The notes below the pieces were generated by a model, which worked only from the letters and a program-made list of their open reading frames with translations, did not search any database and was not told the origin of the DNA. Below, one piece after another: positions 15,528-21,965 of a stretch of DNA of 21,965 nucleotides. The position numbers were made by a program, and so were the translations under genes. This DNA comes from Luminiphilus sp. (GTDB taxonomy: Bacteria > Pseudomonadota > Gammaproteobacteria > Pseudomonadales > Halieaceae), in the NCBI GenBank assembly GCA_029251065.1, contig JAQXEB010000119.1, positions 1 through 21,965 on the forward strand, read 5' to 3'. How positions within the stretch are numbered: position 1 is the stretch's first letter; each line of letters starts with the position of its first letter.

Positions 15528-16775
15528 TTAACCGTCGCGGAATGTGGCGCCAGCATCTTCGACCACGCTGTAACCCTTGAGCTCATGACGGCCAACCACC
15601 ATACGGTGAACCGCATCGGGACCATCAGCCAATCGCAAGGTCCGTTGACCCGCCCACATACTCGCCAGTGGCGTATCGTTCGACACGCCAATACCGCCGT
15701 GCATTTGAATGGCGTCGTCAATAACTTTAAGCGCCATGTTAGGCACAACCGTTTTGATCATCGAGATCCAGATACGTGCTTCTTTGGGGTCCGTATGATC
15801 CATCATCCATGCGGTCTTTAGCGTGAGCAGACGCGCTTGTTCGATGTTCATTCGCGCATCGGCGATGATGTCAATGTTGCCACCGAGCTTTGCGAGCGGT
15901 CGCCCAAAGGCGGTTCTCGTCGTTGCTCGTGTGCAAAGAAGGTCCAGCGCTTTTTCCGCAGAACCAATAGAGCGCATGCAGTGGTGAATACGACCCGGGC
16001 CCAGACGACCCTGAGAAATTTCAAAGCCTCGGCCAGGGCCAAGAATAATATTTTCTTTAGGAACGCGGACGTTATTCAACTTCACCCGCATGTGACCGTG
16101 TGGCGCGTCAACGTTGTTAAATACCGTCAGTGGCCGAACAATTTCAACGCCAGGCGCGTCCAGTGGCACCAAGATCTGCGACTGTTGTAAGTGTTTGGGC
16201 GCGTCAGTATCCGTCTTGACCATACAAATCATGACTTTACAGCGAGGATCACCGGCACCGCTGGTCCAGTGCTTTTCGCCGTTAATAACCCACTCTTCAC
16301 CATCCAACACCGCGTTGGTGCAGATATTAGTGGCGTCGGACGAGGCGACATCGGGTTCCGTCATGCCGAAACACGAGCGAATCTCACCGTTCATGAGCGG
16401 CTCGAGCCACTGTTTTTTCTGCGCCTCGGTCCCGTACTTATGGATCACTTCCATGTTGCCGGTGTCGGGTGCACTGCAGTTAAACACCTCCGCCCCGATG
16501 TACGAGCGACCCATTTCCTCGGCAAGGTATGCGTACTCAACGGTGTTGAGCCCGGCTCCCTTTTTGTCCGTAAGGAAAAAATTCCACAGCCCTTGCGCAC
16601 GCGCCTTAGTCTTCAGACTCTCCAGAATCTCCGTCTGGCGCGCCGTAAACTCCCAAGGCGATCCAACCTCGATCTCAGCCTTGTACTCTGCCTCAAGCGG
16701 AATGACCTCTTCGTTAAGAAAATTGCGCACACTTTCTAAAACCGGCGCGACTTTTTCGGAGACACCTAAGTCCAT
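15528..16775 (-). CDS. Acyl-CoA dehydrogenase, ACAD10/11-like
   Basis: The 415-residue flavoprotein catalyses FAD-dependent alpha,beta-dehydrogenation of an acyl-CoA, passing electrons to ETF. Features: helical N-domain to about residue 130, the flavin/substrate motif CFGMTEPDVASSDATN (135-150), VINGEKHWTSGAGD, RTAFGRPLAKLGG (287-299) and QMHGGIGVS (358-366). The position of the catalytic Glu of medium-chain enzymes appears as Asp384 in RLADGPDAVHR, which is characteristic of the ACAD10/11 group. ACAD11-type enzymes act on unusual or long acyl chains, including 4-hydroxy acids, often with an aminoglycoside-phosphotransferase-like partner; no such partner is in this window. It is the first gene of the operon; its ATG is preceded by AAGGGG at good spacing. 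Confidence 0.93.
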   Translation of the reverse strand: MDLGVSEKVAPVLESVRNFLNEEVIPLEAEYKAEIEVGSPWEFTARQTEILESLKTKARAQGLWNFFLTDKKGAGLNTVEYAYLAEEMGRSYIGAEVFNCSAPDTGNMEVIHKYGTEAQKKQWLEPLMNGEIRSCFGMTEPDVASSDATNICTNAVLDGEEWVINGEKHWTSGAGDPRCKVMICMVKTDTDAPKHLQQSQILVPLDAPGVEIVRPLTVFNNVDAPHGHMRVKLNNVRVPKENIILGPGRGFEISQGRLGPGRIHHCMRSIGSAEKALDLLCTRATTRTAFGRPLAKLGGNIDIIADARMNIEQARLLTLKTAWMMDHTDPKEARIWISMIKTVVPNMALKVIDDAIQMHGGIGVSNDTPLASMWAGQRTLRLADGPDAVHRMVVGRHELKGYSVVEDAGATFRDG

Positions 16776-17120
16776 AATTTACCCCTTATTTGACCTTATG
16801 TTTGATTCTTTGAGTGAGCAGGCAGCGCTGTCGTAGACCCACCCCACGACGCTGTCTTAAAGTGATTTGAACATACAGTATGTTTTTTTGACTCACAAGA
16901 ATGTTTTAGATCCACGCGATGAATCTACCCAGTATTGACGCGCTCAAACACCAATCCAGGCATTCGATGAACTGCGCGACCGATCAGTCACATCGCACCC
17001 AACAACCATCGAAAATACGACTCACCAGACCTCATTGATCTATCGCATGAAGGGATTGCACTAGGCTAAACTGCAGGCACGATTCACAACCCCTCAAATT
17101 GTACTCATTAGGAGATCGTT
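16776..17120. other. 345-base gene-free divergent spacer
   Basis: This is the largest spacer in the window and separates the minus-strand acyl-CoA operon from the plus-strand VOC gene. Its acyl-CoA side contains the promoter-operator described at 16870-16898 and leaves a leader of about 88 bases. The VOC side ends with the Shine-Dalgarno AGGAG at 17110-17114. I could not place a convincing promoter for the VOC gene. No conserved small ORF, tRNA or terminator-like hairpin was recognised in 16921-17100. Confidence 0.6.
16870..16898 (-). promoter_or_regulatory. Promoter with overlapping palindromic operator for the acyl-CoA catabolic operon
   Basis: On the minus strand a -35 box TTGTGA (16898-16893) is followed after 17 bases by a -10 box TATGTT (16875-16870), each matching four of six consensus positions. 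The -10 box is inside a perfect palindrome with a one-base centre, AACATAC-A-GTATGTT read on the plus strand (16870-16884). A repressor there would block RNA polymerase. The size and symmetry resemble operators of TetR-family regulators, common for fatty-acid catabolism genes. No regulator gene is adjacent. The palindrome is seen; promoter activity and regulator class are inferred. Confidence 0.6.
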
Positions 17121-17546
17121 TTGACTGTTCGCCCCTTCCACCTCGCACTGCCCACCGACTGCCTTGAAGAAACGCGTCGGTTTTACTGCGAGACCTTAGG
17201 GTGTCAGACCGGACGCACAAGCGCCCAGTGGATTGACTTGGACTTTTTTGGCCACCAACTGGTCTTTCATGTGACCGGGACAGGGCCCTTACCTCAGGCT
17301 CACAATCCAGTCGATGCCCACAGTGTTCCCATTCCGCACTTCGGTATTGTTTTAACACCCACCGACCATCGTGCTCTGTGCGACCGAATTAGAGGAAAGG
17401 TAAAAATGATCATTGAGCCTTCAGTGCGCTTTGAGGGAACACCCGGCGAACAGCGCACCGCCTTTTTTGAGGACCCCAACGGTTATGCGCTGGAGTTCAA
17501 AAGTTTCGCAAACGACGCGGACTTGTTTGCACCGTTTGCGACCTAG
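17121..17546 (+). CDS. VOC-superfamily metalloprotein (glyoxalase/extradiol dioxygenase-like)
   Basis: The 141-residue protein has the paired beta-alpha-beta3 modules of the vicinal oxygen chelate fold. Likely metal ligands are His7 (PFHLAL), His73 (IPHFGIVL) and Glu125 (GYALEFK), the His-His-Glu set of many VOC enzymes; the motif FFEDPNGYALEFK near the C-terminus is diagnostic. The start is TTG at 17121, supported by AGGAG six bases upstream and by the fold beginning right after it. It could be a small dioxygenase, isomerase or resistance-type protein; the substrate is unknown. It stands alone on the plus strand and its stop abuts the convergent YebC-family stop with no spacer. Confidence 0.85.
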   Translation: MTVRPFHLALPTDCLEETRRFYCETLGCQTGRTSAQWIDLDFFGHQLVFHVTGTGPLPQAHNPVDAHSVPIPHFGIVLTPTDHRALCDRIRGKVKMIIEPSVRFEGTPGEQRTAFFEDPNGYALEFKSFANDADLFAPFAT

Positions 17547-18263
17547 CTACCCGTACTTCGCATCGTGGTATATGTTTTGAACATCTTCGCAATTGTTGAG
17601 TAAGCCCAGTAGCTTTTCAAACTGCTCGAGGTCCTCGCCTTCAATCAGCGTTTCTCCCTTCGGGACAAACTGGAGTTCGTCGACCTCAAAATCAATCTCG
17701 GGGTACTCGCCAGTCAATGTGGTTCGTGCTTTTGCAAACTCGGTTATCGGCGCCATTACCGTGACTAACTCGTCGTCGCTCTCAACCTCCAGAACATCAA
17801 CGTCAGCCATTAACAAGCACTCCAGTACCGCATCCTCATCGCCCTTAAACACAAATACTGCCGCATGTTCAAACATGTGAGCCACCGTTCCAGGGGTCCC
17901 AAACTTACCTTTTCCTTTCGTAAACGCTGGACGAACCTCACCAATTGTCCGATTCGCATTGTCCGTAAGGCAGTCAACCAATATCATCGTGCCGCCCGGA
18001 CCAAACCCCTCGTATCGCGCAATTTGAAAGTCTTCACCGATACCTGATCCGGCTTTATCGAGCGCCTTATCAATCACGTGCGACGGCACTTGATCTTTTT
18101 TGGCCCGATCAATCAGCGATCGCAGTGTCAGGTTTGCAGAGGGATCGGTACCACCCCCCTTTGCCGCCATATAAATTTCTCGGCTGTACCGCGAATATAC
18201 TGCAGTCTTTGTTGCCGCAGTCTTTGCCATTGATTCTTTACGGTTTTGGTAGGCACGCCCCAT
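17547..18263 (-). CDS. YebC/PmpR-family transcription/translation regulator (YeeN type)
   Basis: The 238-residue protein belongs to the YebC/PmpR/TACO1 family and is closer to E. coli YeeN than to YebC: it starts MGRAYQNRKESMAKTAATK and includes LIDRAKKDQVPSHVIDKA, the core RYEGFGPGGTMILVDCLTDN, and FGTPGTVAHMFEH. Family members bind DNA as regulators or aid translation of problematic peptides on ribosomes; which role applies here is not evident. The last two thirds form the acidic domains II-III, ending in NIYHDAKYG. Its ATG has GGAGATAGGC upstream. It is not next to ruvC, unlike canonical yebC, which supports the paralogue assignment. Confidence 0.92.
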   Translation of the reverse strand: MGRAYQNRKESMAKTAATKTAVYSRYSREIYMAAKGGGTDPSANLTLRSLIDRAKKDQVPSHVIDKALDKAGSGIGEDFQIARYEGFGPGGTMILVDCLTDNANRTIGEVRPAFTKGKGKFGTPGTVAHMFEHAAVFVFKGDEDAVLECLLMADVDVLEVESDDELVTVMAPITEFAKARTTLTGEYPEIDFEVDELQFVPKGETLIEGEDLEQFEKLLGLLNNCEDVQNIYHDAKYG

Positions 18264-18393
18264 GCCTATCTCCTACTCTGTTATCACTCGAGCAGTCTAA
18301 ACTAGAACCCAACGAAATGCGGAAGTTAGCGATTAAACAGCGCATTTTTAAGTCGTGTCGTGTTCACGCTAGACTGACGACAGAAGACGTTAC
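18264..18393. promoter_or_regulatory. Divergent YebC-family / NRAMP-pxp spacer with an inverted repeat
   Basis: This 130-base spacer must contain the promoter of the NRAMP-pxpABC operon and that of the YebC-family gene. A 7-base perfect inverted repeat, AAATGCG at 18315-18321 and CGCATTT at 18341-18347, has 19 bases between its arms and a T-rich flank, so it could be a two-turn operator dyad or a weak hairpin. A smaller palindrome CGTG-TT-CACG lies at 18359-18368. No strong -35/-10 pair was found for either direction. Confidence 0.35.
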
Positions 18394-19626
18394 ATGCGCA
18401 GAGACTGGGCTGTACTTATGACAATGAATCGACGAAAGTTCGGCCCTGGCGCAATGGTTGCGGCGGCGTTCATTGGCCCGGGTACAGTGACAACAGCGAC
18501 GCTTGCAGGCGGAAACTTCGGATTTACACTGCTTTGGGCAGTGGTCTTTTCTGTTGCCGCGACGCTGGTATTACAGGAGATGACTGCGCGTCTTGGCACC
18601 ATCGGTCAGATTGGCCTCGGTGAAGCAATTGCCCAGCGGACGCAAGGAAGCCTGCTCTACTGGCCATCCGCAGTCTTAGTCATTGGCGCCATTTTCGTGG
18701 GTAACGCGGCTTATGAAGCTGGAAATATCACCGGCGCAGCGGCCGGGCTACCGATAACCAATGACACCCACCGCACGGTCTGGCCAATCGTCATCGGTGG
18801 CGCTGCGCTCGTTGTTTTAGGTACCGGAAAGCGCCACTGGATAGAGCGCACGCTGATGACACTGGTCGCCTGCATGGCTTTGGTGTTCATGACAGCAGCG
18901 GTGCTTGTCAAACCCTCTATGGCGGCGATCGGCTCGGGACTTTTTACACCGAAAATCCCCGATAATGCGGGATTCTTGGTATTGGGGCTCATCGGCACAA
19001 CCGTTGTGCCCTACAACCTATTTCTTCATGCCTCCACGCTAAAAGAACACGCTAAAGCAGGACTGAGCCTGTCTGACGCACGACAAGATATTTTTTTATC
19101 GGTACTCGGTGGTGGCGTAATTACACTGTGTATTGTGATCACGGCTGCTGCGACACTGAACCACTCCGGTGAAGAAACACGCTCCCTGTCCCAACTGGCA
19201 GGCACACTCAAGCCGCTGCTTGGCAATGCGTCTGAGCTCTTTATGGGCATCGGGTTTTTCGCAGCAGGCCTCTCTTCCGCAATTACCGCACCACTGGCCG
19301 CGGCTTTCGCGGTAACCGAGGTTCTAGGCCTCAGTGAACAGCGACGTGACACTGTCTTCCGATGGGTTTGGCTGTCGGTCTTGGCGACTGGTATTTTGTT
19401 CGCCAGTCTCAACCTCAAACCCATCCAGTTGATTCTCTTTGCTCAAGTCGCTAACGGAATTTTGCTCCCCATTATTGCGATGTTTATCGTTTGGGTGTCG
19501 AACGATCGAGGATTGCTGGGCGTGCATACCAATACAACGACTCAAAACATTCTAGGCGCGTCCGTGCTCACAGTGACGATGCTGCTAGGTGCCAGAGGCA
19601 TCGGACTCGCTTTTGGGTGGCTCTAA
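18394..19626 (+). CDS. NRAMP-fold transporter lacking the metal-binding site; candidate 5-oxoproline permease
   Basis: This 410-residue protein has about 11 membrane segments and NRAMP-family character (GPGTVTTATLAGGNFGF in helix 1; VPYNLFLHASTLKEH in helix 6). Canonical NRAMP metal transporters carry DPGN in helix 1 and MPHN in helix 6. Here these read GPGT (28-31) and VPYN (205-208), so the Asp, Asn, Met and His that bind metal or protons are all changed. It is separated by one base from pxpA. Bacillus subtilis YcsG, an NRAMP-family protein of unknown substrate, lies similarly beside its pxpA homologue ycsF. A LeuT-fold carrier for 5-oxoproline is the best guess. The start could also be ATG 18418 or 18424; none has a strong Shine-Dalgarno. 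Confidence 0.88.
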   Translation: MRRDWAVLMTMNRRKFGPGAMVAAAFIGPGTVTTATLAGGNFGFTLLWAVVFSVAATLVLQEMTARLGTIGQIGLGEAIAQRTQGSLLYWPSAVLVIGAIFVGNAAYEAGNITGAAAGLPITNDTHRTVWPIVIGGAALVVLGTGKRHWIERTLMTLVACMALVFMTAAVLVKPSMAAIGSGLFTPKIPDNAGFLVLGLIGTTVVPYNLFLHASTLKEHAKAGLSLSDARQDIFLSVLGGGVITLCIVITAAATLNHSGEETRSLSQLAGTLKPLLGNASELFMGIGFFAAGLSSAITAPLAAAFAVTEVLGLSEQRRDTVFRWVWLSVLATGILFASLNLKPIQLILFAQVANGILLPIIAMFIVWVSNDRGLLGVHTNTTTQNILGASVLTVTMLLGARGIGLAFGWL

Positions 19627-19627
19627 T

Positions 19628-20389
19628 ATGACTCAGCGCATCGATATTAACTGTGACTTAGGCGAGGACAGCAGTGACCAAGGTGTGGCACGTGACCTGG
19701 CGCTCATGGCACAGATCAGCAGTTGCTCGATTGCCTGCGGGGGCCACGCCGGCTCCGACACATCGATGCAACTCATGGTCGAAAATGCAACCGCCTTAGG
19801 TCTCAGAATAGGCGCCCACCCCTCTTATCCCGACAAAGAAAATTTCGGTCGGAAGTCTTTAGCCTTGTCATCCACCGATCTAATGACGTCATTAAGTGAT
19901 CAAATTTCGTCGCTAAAAGACATGGTGGAGGATCATGACTCTGTCATGGGCTTCGTAAAGCCCCACGGTGCCCTCTACAACGACATGGTTCAGGACAACG
20001 CACTGGCTGAAACCGTTATTCGACTCTTAAAAACCATGAGTCCTGTACCCGCACTCATGGGCCTTGCCGGCAGTGACCAGCGAGCGCTTTGTGACCGCCA
20101 TGGCGTCGGCTTTATCGCCGAGGCGTTCGCCGATCGCCGCTACTTGAGCAACGGCCAATTGACACCACGCTCTGAACTCGGCGCTGTTATTGAGCAATCT
20201 GAGCTTGCGACTGCGCAAGTCATGTCGATTGTTAATGCGCAATCGATACAATCGACAGATGGCCACTCCATTATTTTAGAAGCGGACAGCATTTGCATTC
20301 ACAGCGATACACCGGGTGCCCTGCAACAGATCAACGCGATCCGAGAGGCCTTGAGCGCACGAGATATTCACGTGGGCCCATTACCATGA
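19628..20389 (+). CDS. pxpA: 5-oxoprolinase subunit A (LamB/YcsF family)
   Basis: PxpA works with PxpB and PxpC to hydrolyse 5-oxo-L-proline (pyroglutamate) to glutamate using ATP, removing a damage product of glutamine and glutamate. The 253-residue protein has the family motifs INCDLGED (7-14), CGGHAG (37-42), GAHPSYPD (62-69), FVKPHGALYN (109-118), EAFADRRY, and CIHSDTPGA near the C-terminus. The ATG at 19628 is one base after the transporter stop with GGGTGG upstream; the longer frame from 19589 would lie in the transporter gene. E. coli PxpA has 244 residues. Its end overlaps pxpB in ATGA. Confidence 0.95.
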   Translation: MTQRIDINCDLGEDSSDQGVARDLALMAQISSCSIACGGHAGSDTSMQLMVENATALGLRIGAHPSYPDKENFGRKSLALSSTDLMTSLSDQISSLKDMVEDHDSVMGFVKPHGALYNDMVQDNALAETVIRLLKTMSPVPALMGLAGSDQRALCDRHGVGFIAEAFADRRYLSNGQLTPRSELGAVIEQSELATAQVMSIVNAQSIQSTDGHSIILEADSICIHSDTPGALQQINAIREALSARDIHVGPLP

Positions 20390-21099
20390 CCGCAATCATT
20401 CGGCCGTTCGGTGATACCGCGGCACTCGTCGAGTTCGCGAGTGACGACAGGGCCACTCCAAGTGCGATGGCGTTGAACCGCCTGCTGAGAGCCGAAGACC
20501 CGCAAGGCATCGTCAGCACCACGCCAAGCTACGACAGCGTCCTCGTTACCTTCGACCCGACAAAGACCTCTTATTCTAAAGTTCATGCGGCGTTGGTCGG
20601 GCTACTCGAGCGCGCCCACCCTGAACCCAATGCAGGCGAGAAGCTCTGGTCCATACCCACCTGCTTCGACCCGTCCTTTGCACTTGACTGCGACCCGTTA
20701 CAGTACGAGTTATCGCTGTCATGGGACTCACTGGTTGAAACATTTTGCCGATCCGAATACCGCGTTAATGCGATGGGCTTTTTACCTGGATTTCCTTATC
20801 TGGGGGGGCTTGCGGATACCTTACACTGCAGTCGAATGAAAACACCGAGGGCTCGCGTCCCCGCCTCATCTGTGGCGATTGCAGGAGATCAGGCTGGCAT
20901 ATACCCCCTCGACTCACCCGGTGGTTGGCGCATTCTCGCGCGCATACCAATATCGCTGTTCAATCCTGAGCGTCAAATACCAGCACTACTTGCACCAAAT
21001 GATCGGGTTAGCTTCCTCCCCATTACCCTAGATGAGTTCACCGAGTTGAGCCATCAATGGGATCGCGGTGATCTTGATATTAGGCCTTGGATATCGTGA
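20386..21099 (+). CDS. pxpB: 5-oxoprolinase subunit B (KipI / allophanate hydrolase subunit 1 family)
   Basis: This 237-residue protein matches the KipI/PxpB family: N-terminal IIRPFGDTAALVEFA, then the conserved GFLPGFPYLGGL, TPRARVPASSVAIAGDQAG and IYPLDSPGGWRILARI. Together with PxpC it forms the part of 5-oxoprolinase thought to phosphorylate and activate substrate. In B. subtilis the homologue KipI also inhibits the sporulation kinase KinA, a role not expected here. The ATG overlaps the pxpA stop by four bases; an upstream in-frame start at 20293 lies inside pxpA and is rejected. The stop overlaps pxpC in GTGA. Confidence 0.95.
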   Translation: MTAIIRPFGDTAALVEFASDDRATPSAMALNRLLRAEDPQGIVSTTPSYDSVLVTFDPTKTSYSKVHAALVGLLERAHPEPNAGEKLWSIPTCFDPSFALDCDPLQYELSLSWDSLVETFCRSEYRVNAMGFLPGFPYLGGLADTLHCSRMKTPRARVPASSVAIAGDQAGIYPLDSPGGWRILARIPISLFNPERQIPALLAPNDRVSFLPITLDEFTELSHQWDRGDLDIRPWIS

Positions 21100-21965
21100 G
21101 ACTTCGGTTTGTCACCAGCGGTCTGCGGACAACGACTCAAGACGCCGGACGACCCGAATACACACACTTGGGGGTACCCATCAGTGGCGCACTCGATAGG
21201 GCAGCCATGCGTTATGCAAATTCACTGGTGGGCAACGCTCTTCATACGCCGGTTTTAGAGCTGACAATGACCGGCCCCAGATTGATCTGTGAAAGCGCAG
21301 GTAAGGTTGCACTGGCGGGGGCTGAATTTTCTGCACGCGTCAATAATCAGTCAGTAGACAGTCGCGAGGCTATTGAGCTTACCGCCGGCGACGAGCTGTC
21401 GTTTGAGTCGCCAACGACGGGCGTACGCGGGTATCTCGCCGTCGAGGGTGCATGGCGGGTAAAGACGTGGCTGGGAAGCGCAAGTGCACTGCGCATCGGT
21501 AGCCACGAGTTACTTGCCTCCGCCGTGTGGCAAGCGAAGGACGTACTCGAAACCAGATCGGGAGGTGTCATTCCATGGCCAACGATCGTCTTGCCGCCAA
21601 CGCCCTCCACCTCAATGATTCGAGCCTATCGAGGACCTGAGTACGATCGACTCGAGCCCTCCGCTGTCGCGCAGCTCCTTGATCGCCCCATCACGGTCGT
21701 GGCGCCGTCGAACCGCATCGGATTACGAACCGACACAGCGCTCTCACTCACGCAGAGCGCGCAGTCGAAAGAAATGGTGTCTTCGGGGGTTCAACCAGGG
21801 ACCGTTCAGGTCACTCACGACGGGCAGGCGATTATTTTACTCGCCGACGCACAGACAATCGGCGGATACCCACGCGTGTTGCAATGTGCCAGTCGCTCAA
21901 TCGATGACCTCGCGCAATTGCGCGTTGGCGATCAGTTCTCACTCACAGTGCTTGACTACCCAACC
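21096..21965 (+). CDS. pxpC: 5-oxoprolinase subunit C (biotin-dependent carboxylase-like, KipA family), 3' end cut
   Basis: A GTG at 21096, overlapping the pxpB TGA, opens a frame of 290 codons that runs to the right edge without a stop. The protein fits KipA/PxpC, the allophanate hydrolase subunit 2 family: GLRTTTQDAGRPEY, PISGALDRAAMRYANSLVGN, LEL-TMTGP, APSNRIGLRTD, and the late signature SSGVQPGTVQV followed by DGQAIILLADAQTIGGYPRV. Family members have about 310-335 residues, so only a short C-terminal stretch is missing. With PxpA and PxpB it makes the ATP-dependent 5-oxoprolinase. Confidence 0.94.
   Translation, partial: MRLRFVTSGLRTTTQDAGRPEYTHLGVPISGALDRAAMRYANSLVGNALHTPVLELTMTGPRLICESAGKVALAGAEFSARVNNQSVDSREAIELTAGDELSFESPTTGVRGYLAVEGAWRVKTWLGSASALRIGSHELLASAVWQAKDVLETRSGGVIPWPTIVLPPTPSTSMIRAYRGPEYDRLEPSAVAQLLDRPITVVAPSNRIGLRTDTALSLTQSAQSKEMVSSGVQPGTVQVTHDGQAIILLADAQTIGGYPRVLQCASRSIDDLAQLRVGDQFSLTVLDYPT

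Noticed and set aside
16114..16836. A 240-codon plus-strand open frame over the acyl-CoA dehydrogenase
   Set aside because: It is antisense to a clear acyl-CoA dehydrogenase; the Ser/Pro-rich product matches no family and mirrors the other gene's codons.
17032..17358. A minus-strand frame of 108 codons extending into the 345-base spacer
   Set aside because: It begins inside the VOC gene on the opposite strand, its product is basic and featureless, and no start signal supports it.
18394..19626. Annotation as a Mn(II)/Fe(II) transporter MntH
   Set aside because: The overall fold fits NRAMP, but the four canonical metal or proton residues in helices 1 and 6 are replaced, so the metal-transport label is not supported.

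Overview
The window looks like chromosome from a free-living gammaproteobacterium, probably a marine heterotroph of the OM60/NOR5 (Halieaceae) or Cellvibrionales type. That placement is inferred from protein character, from the rlmE-yhbY-greA-carBA arrangement and from the fatty-acid catabolism cluster; it was not computed. GC content is near one half, genes are dense, and many neighbours overlap by 1-14 bases. I see no transposase, integrase, CRISPR array, tRNA or rRNA, and no frameshifted gene.

Region 1 (1-8239) is a housekeeping block. rlmE (minus strand, cut by the left edge) faces yhbY (plus), which overlaps a small unknown gene. Convergent to these is a minus-strand series carA-carB-greA-feoA-feoB with junctions of 1-base overlap, 8-base overlap, 24-base gap and 4-base overlap. 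It joins carbamoyl-phosphate synthesis, transcript-cleavage rescue and ferrous-iron uptake in one likely transcription unit. A 257-base spacer with two dyad symmetries separates carA from the next region.

Region 2 (8240-10289, plus) is a short-chain dehydrogenase overlapping a DHA1-like major facilitator exporter.

Region 3 (16775 down to 10286, minus) is a compact seven-gene fatty-acyl-CoA catabolic operon: ACAD10/11-like acyl-CoA dehydrogenase, MaoC/NodN-like enoyl-CoA hydratase, MFE-2/HSD17B4-like (3R)-hydroxyacyl-CoA dehydrogenase, thiolase, quinone/enoyl reductase-like MDR protein, iron-type alcohol dehydrogenase and hot-dog thioesterase. The first four supply one complete turn of beta-oxidation through the (3R)-hydroxy intermediate, the route used by peroxisomal MFE-2. 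A plausible promoter upstream of the first gene has its -10 box inside a perfect 15-base palindrome, which suggests control by a TetR-like repressor encoded elsewhere.

Region 4 (17121-18263) holds a VOC-family protein (plus) abutting a convergent YebC/PmpR-family regulator of YeeN type (minus).

Region 5 (18394 to the right edge, plus) is an operon of an NRAMP-fold membrane protein followed by pxpA, pxpB and pxpC (cut by the edge), the ATP-dependent 5-oxoprolinase. The NRAMP-like protein has lost the residues that bind metal in canonical NRAMPs. With its place in the operon, this makes it a candidate for 5-oxoproline or another non-metal substrate. This is the most interesting lead in the window.
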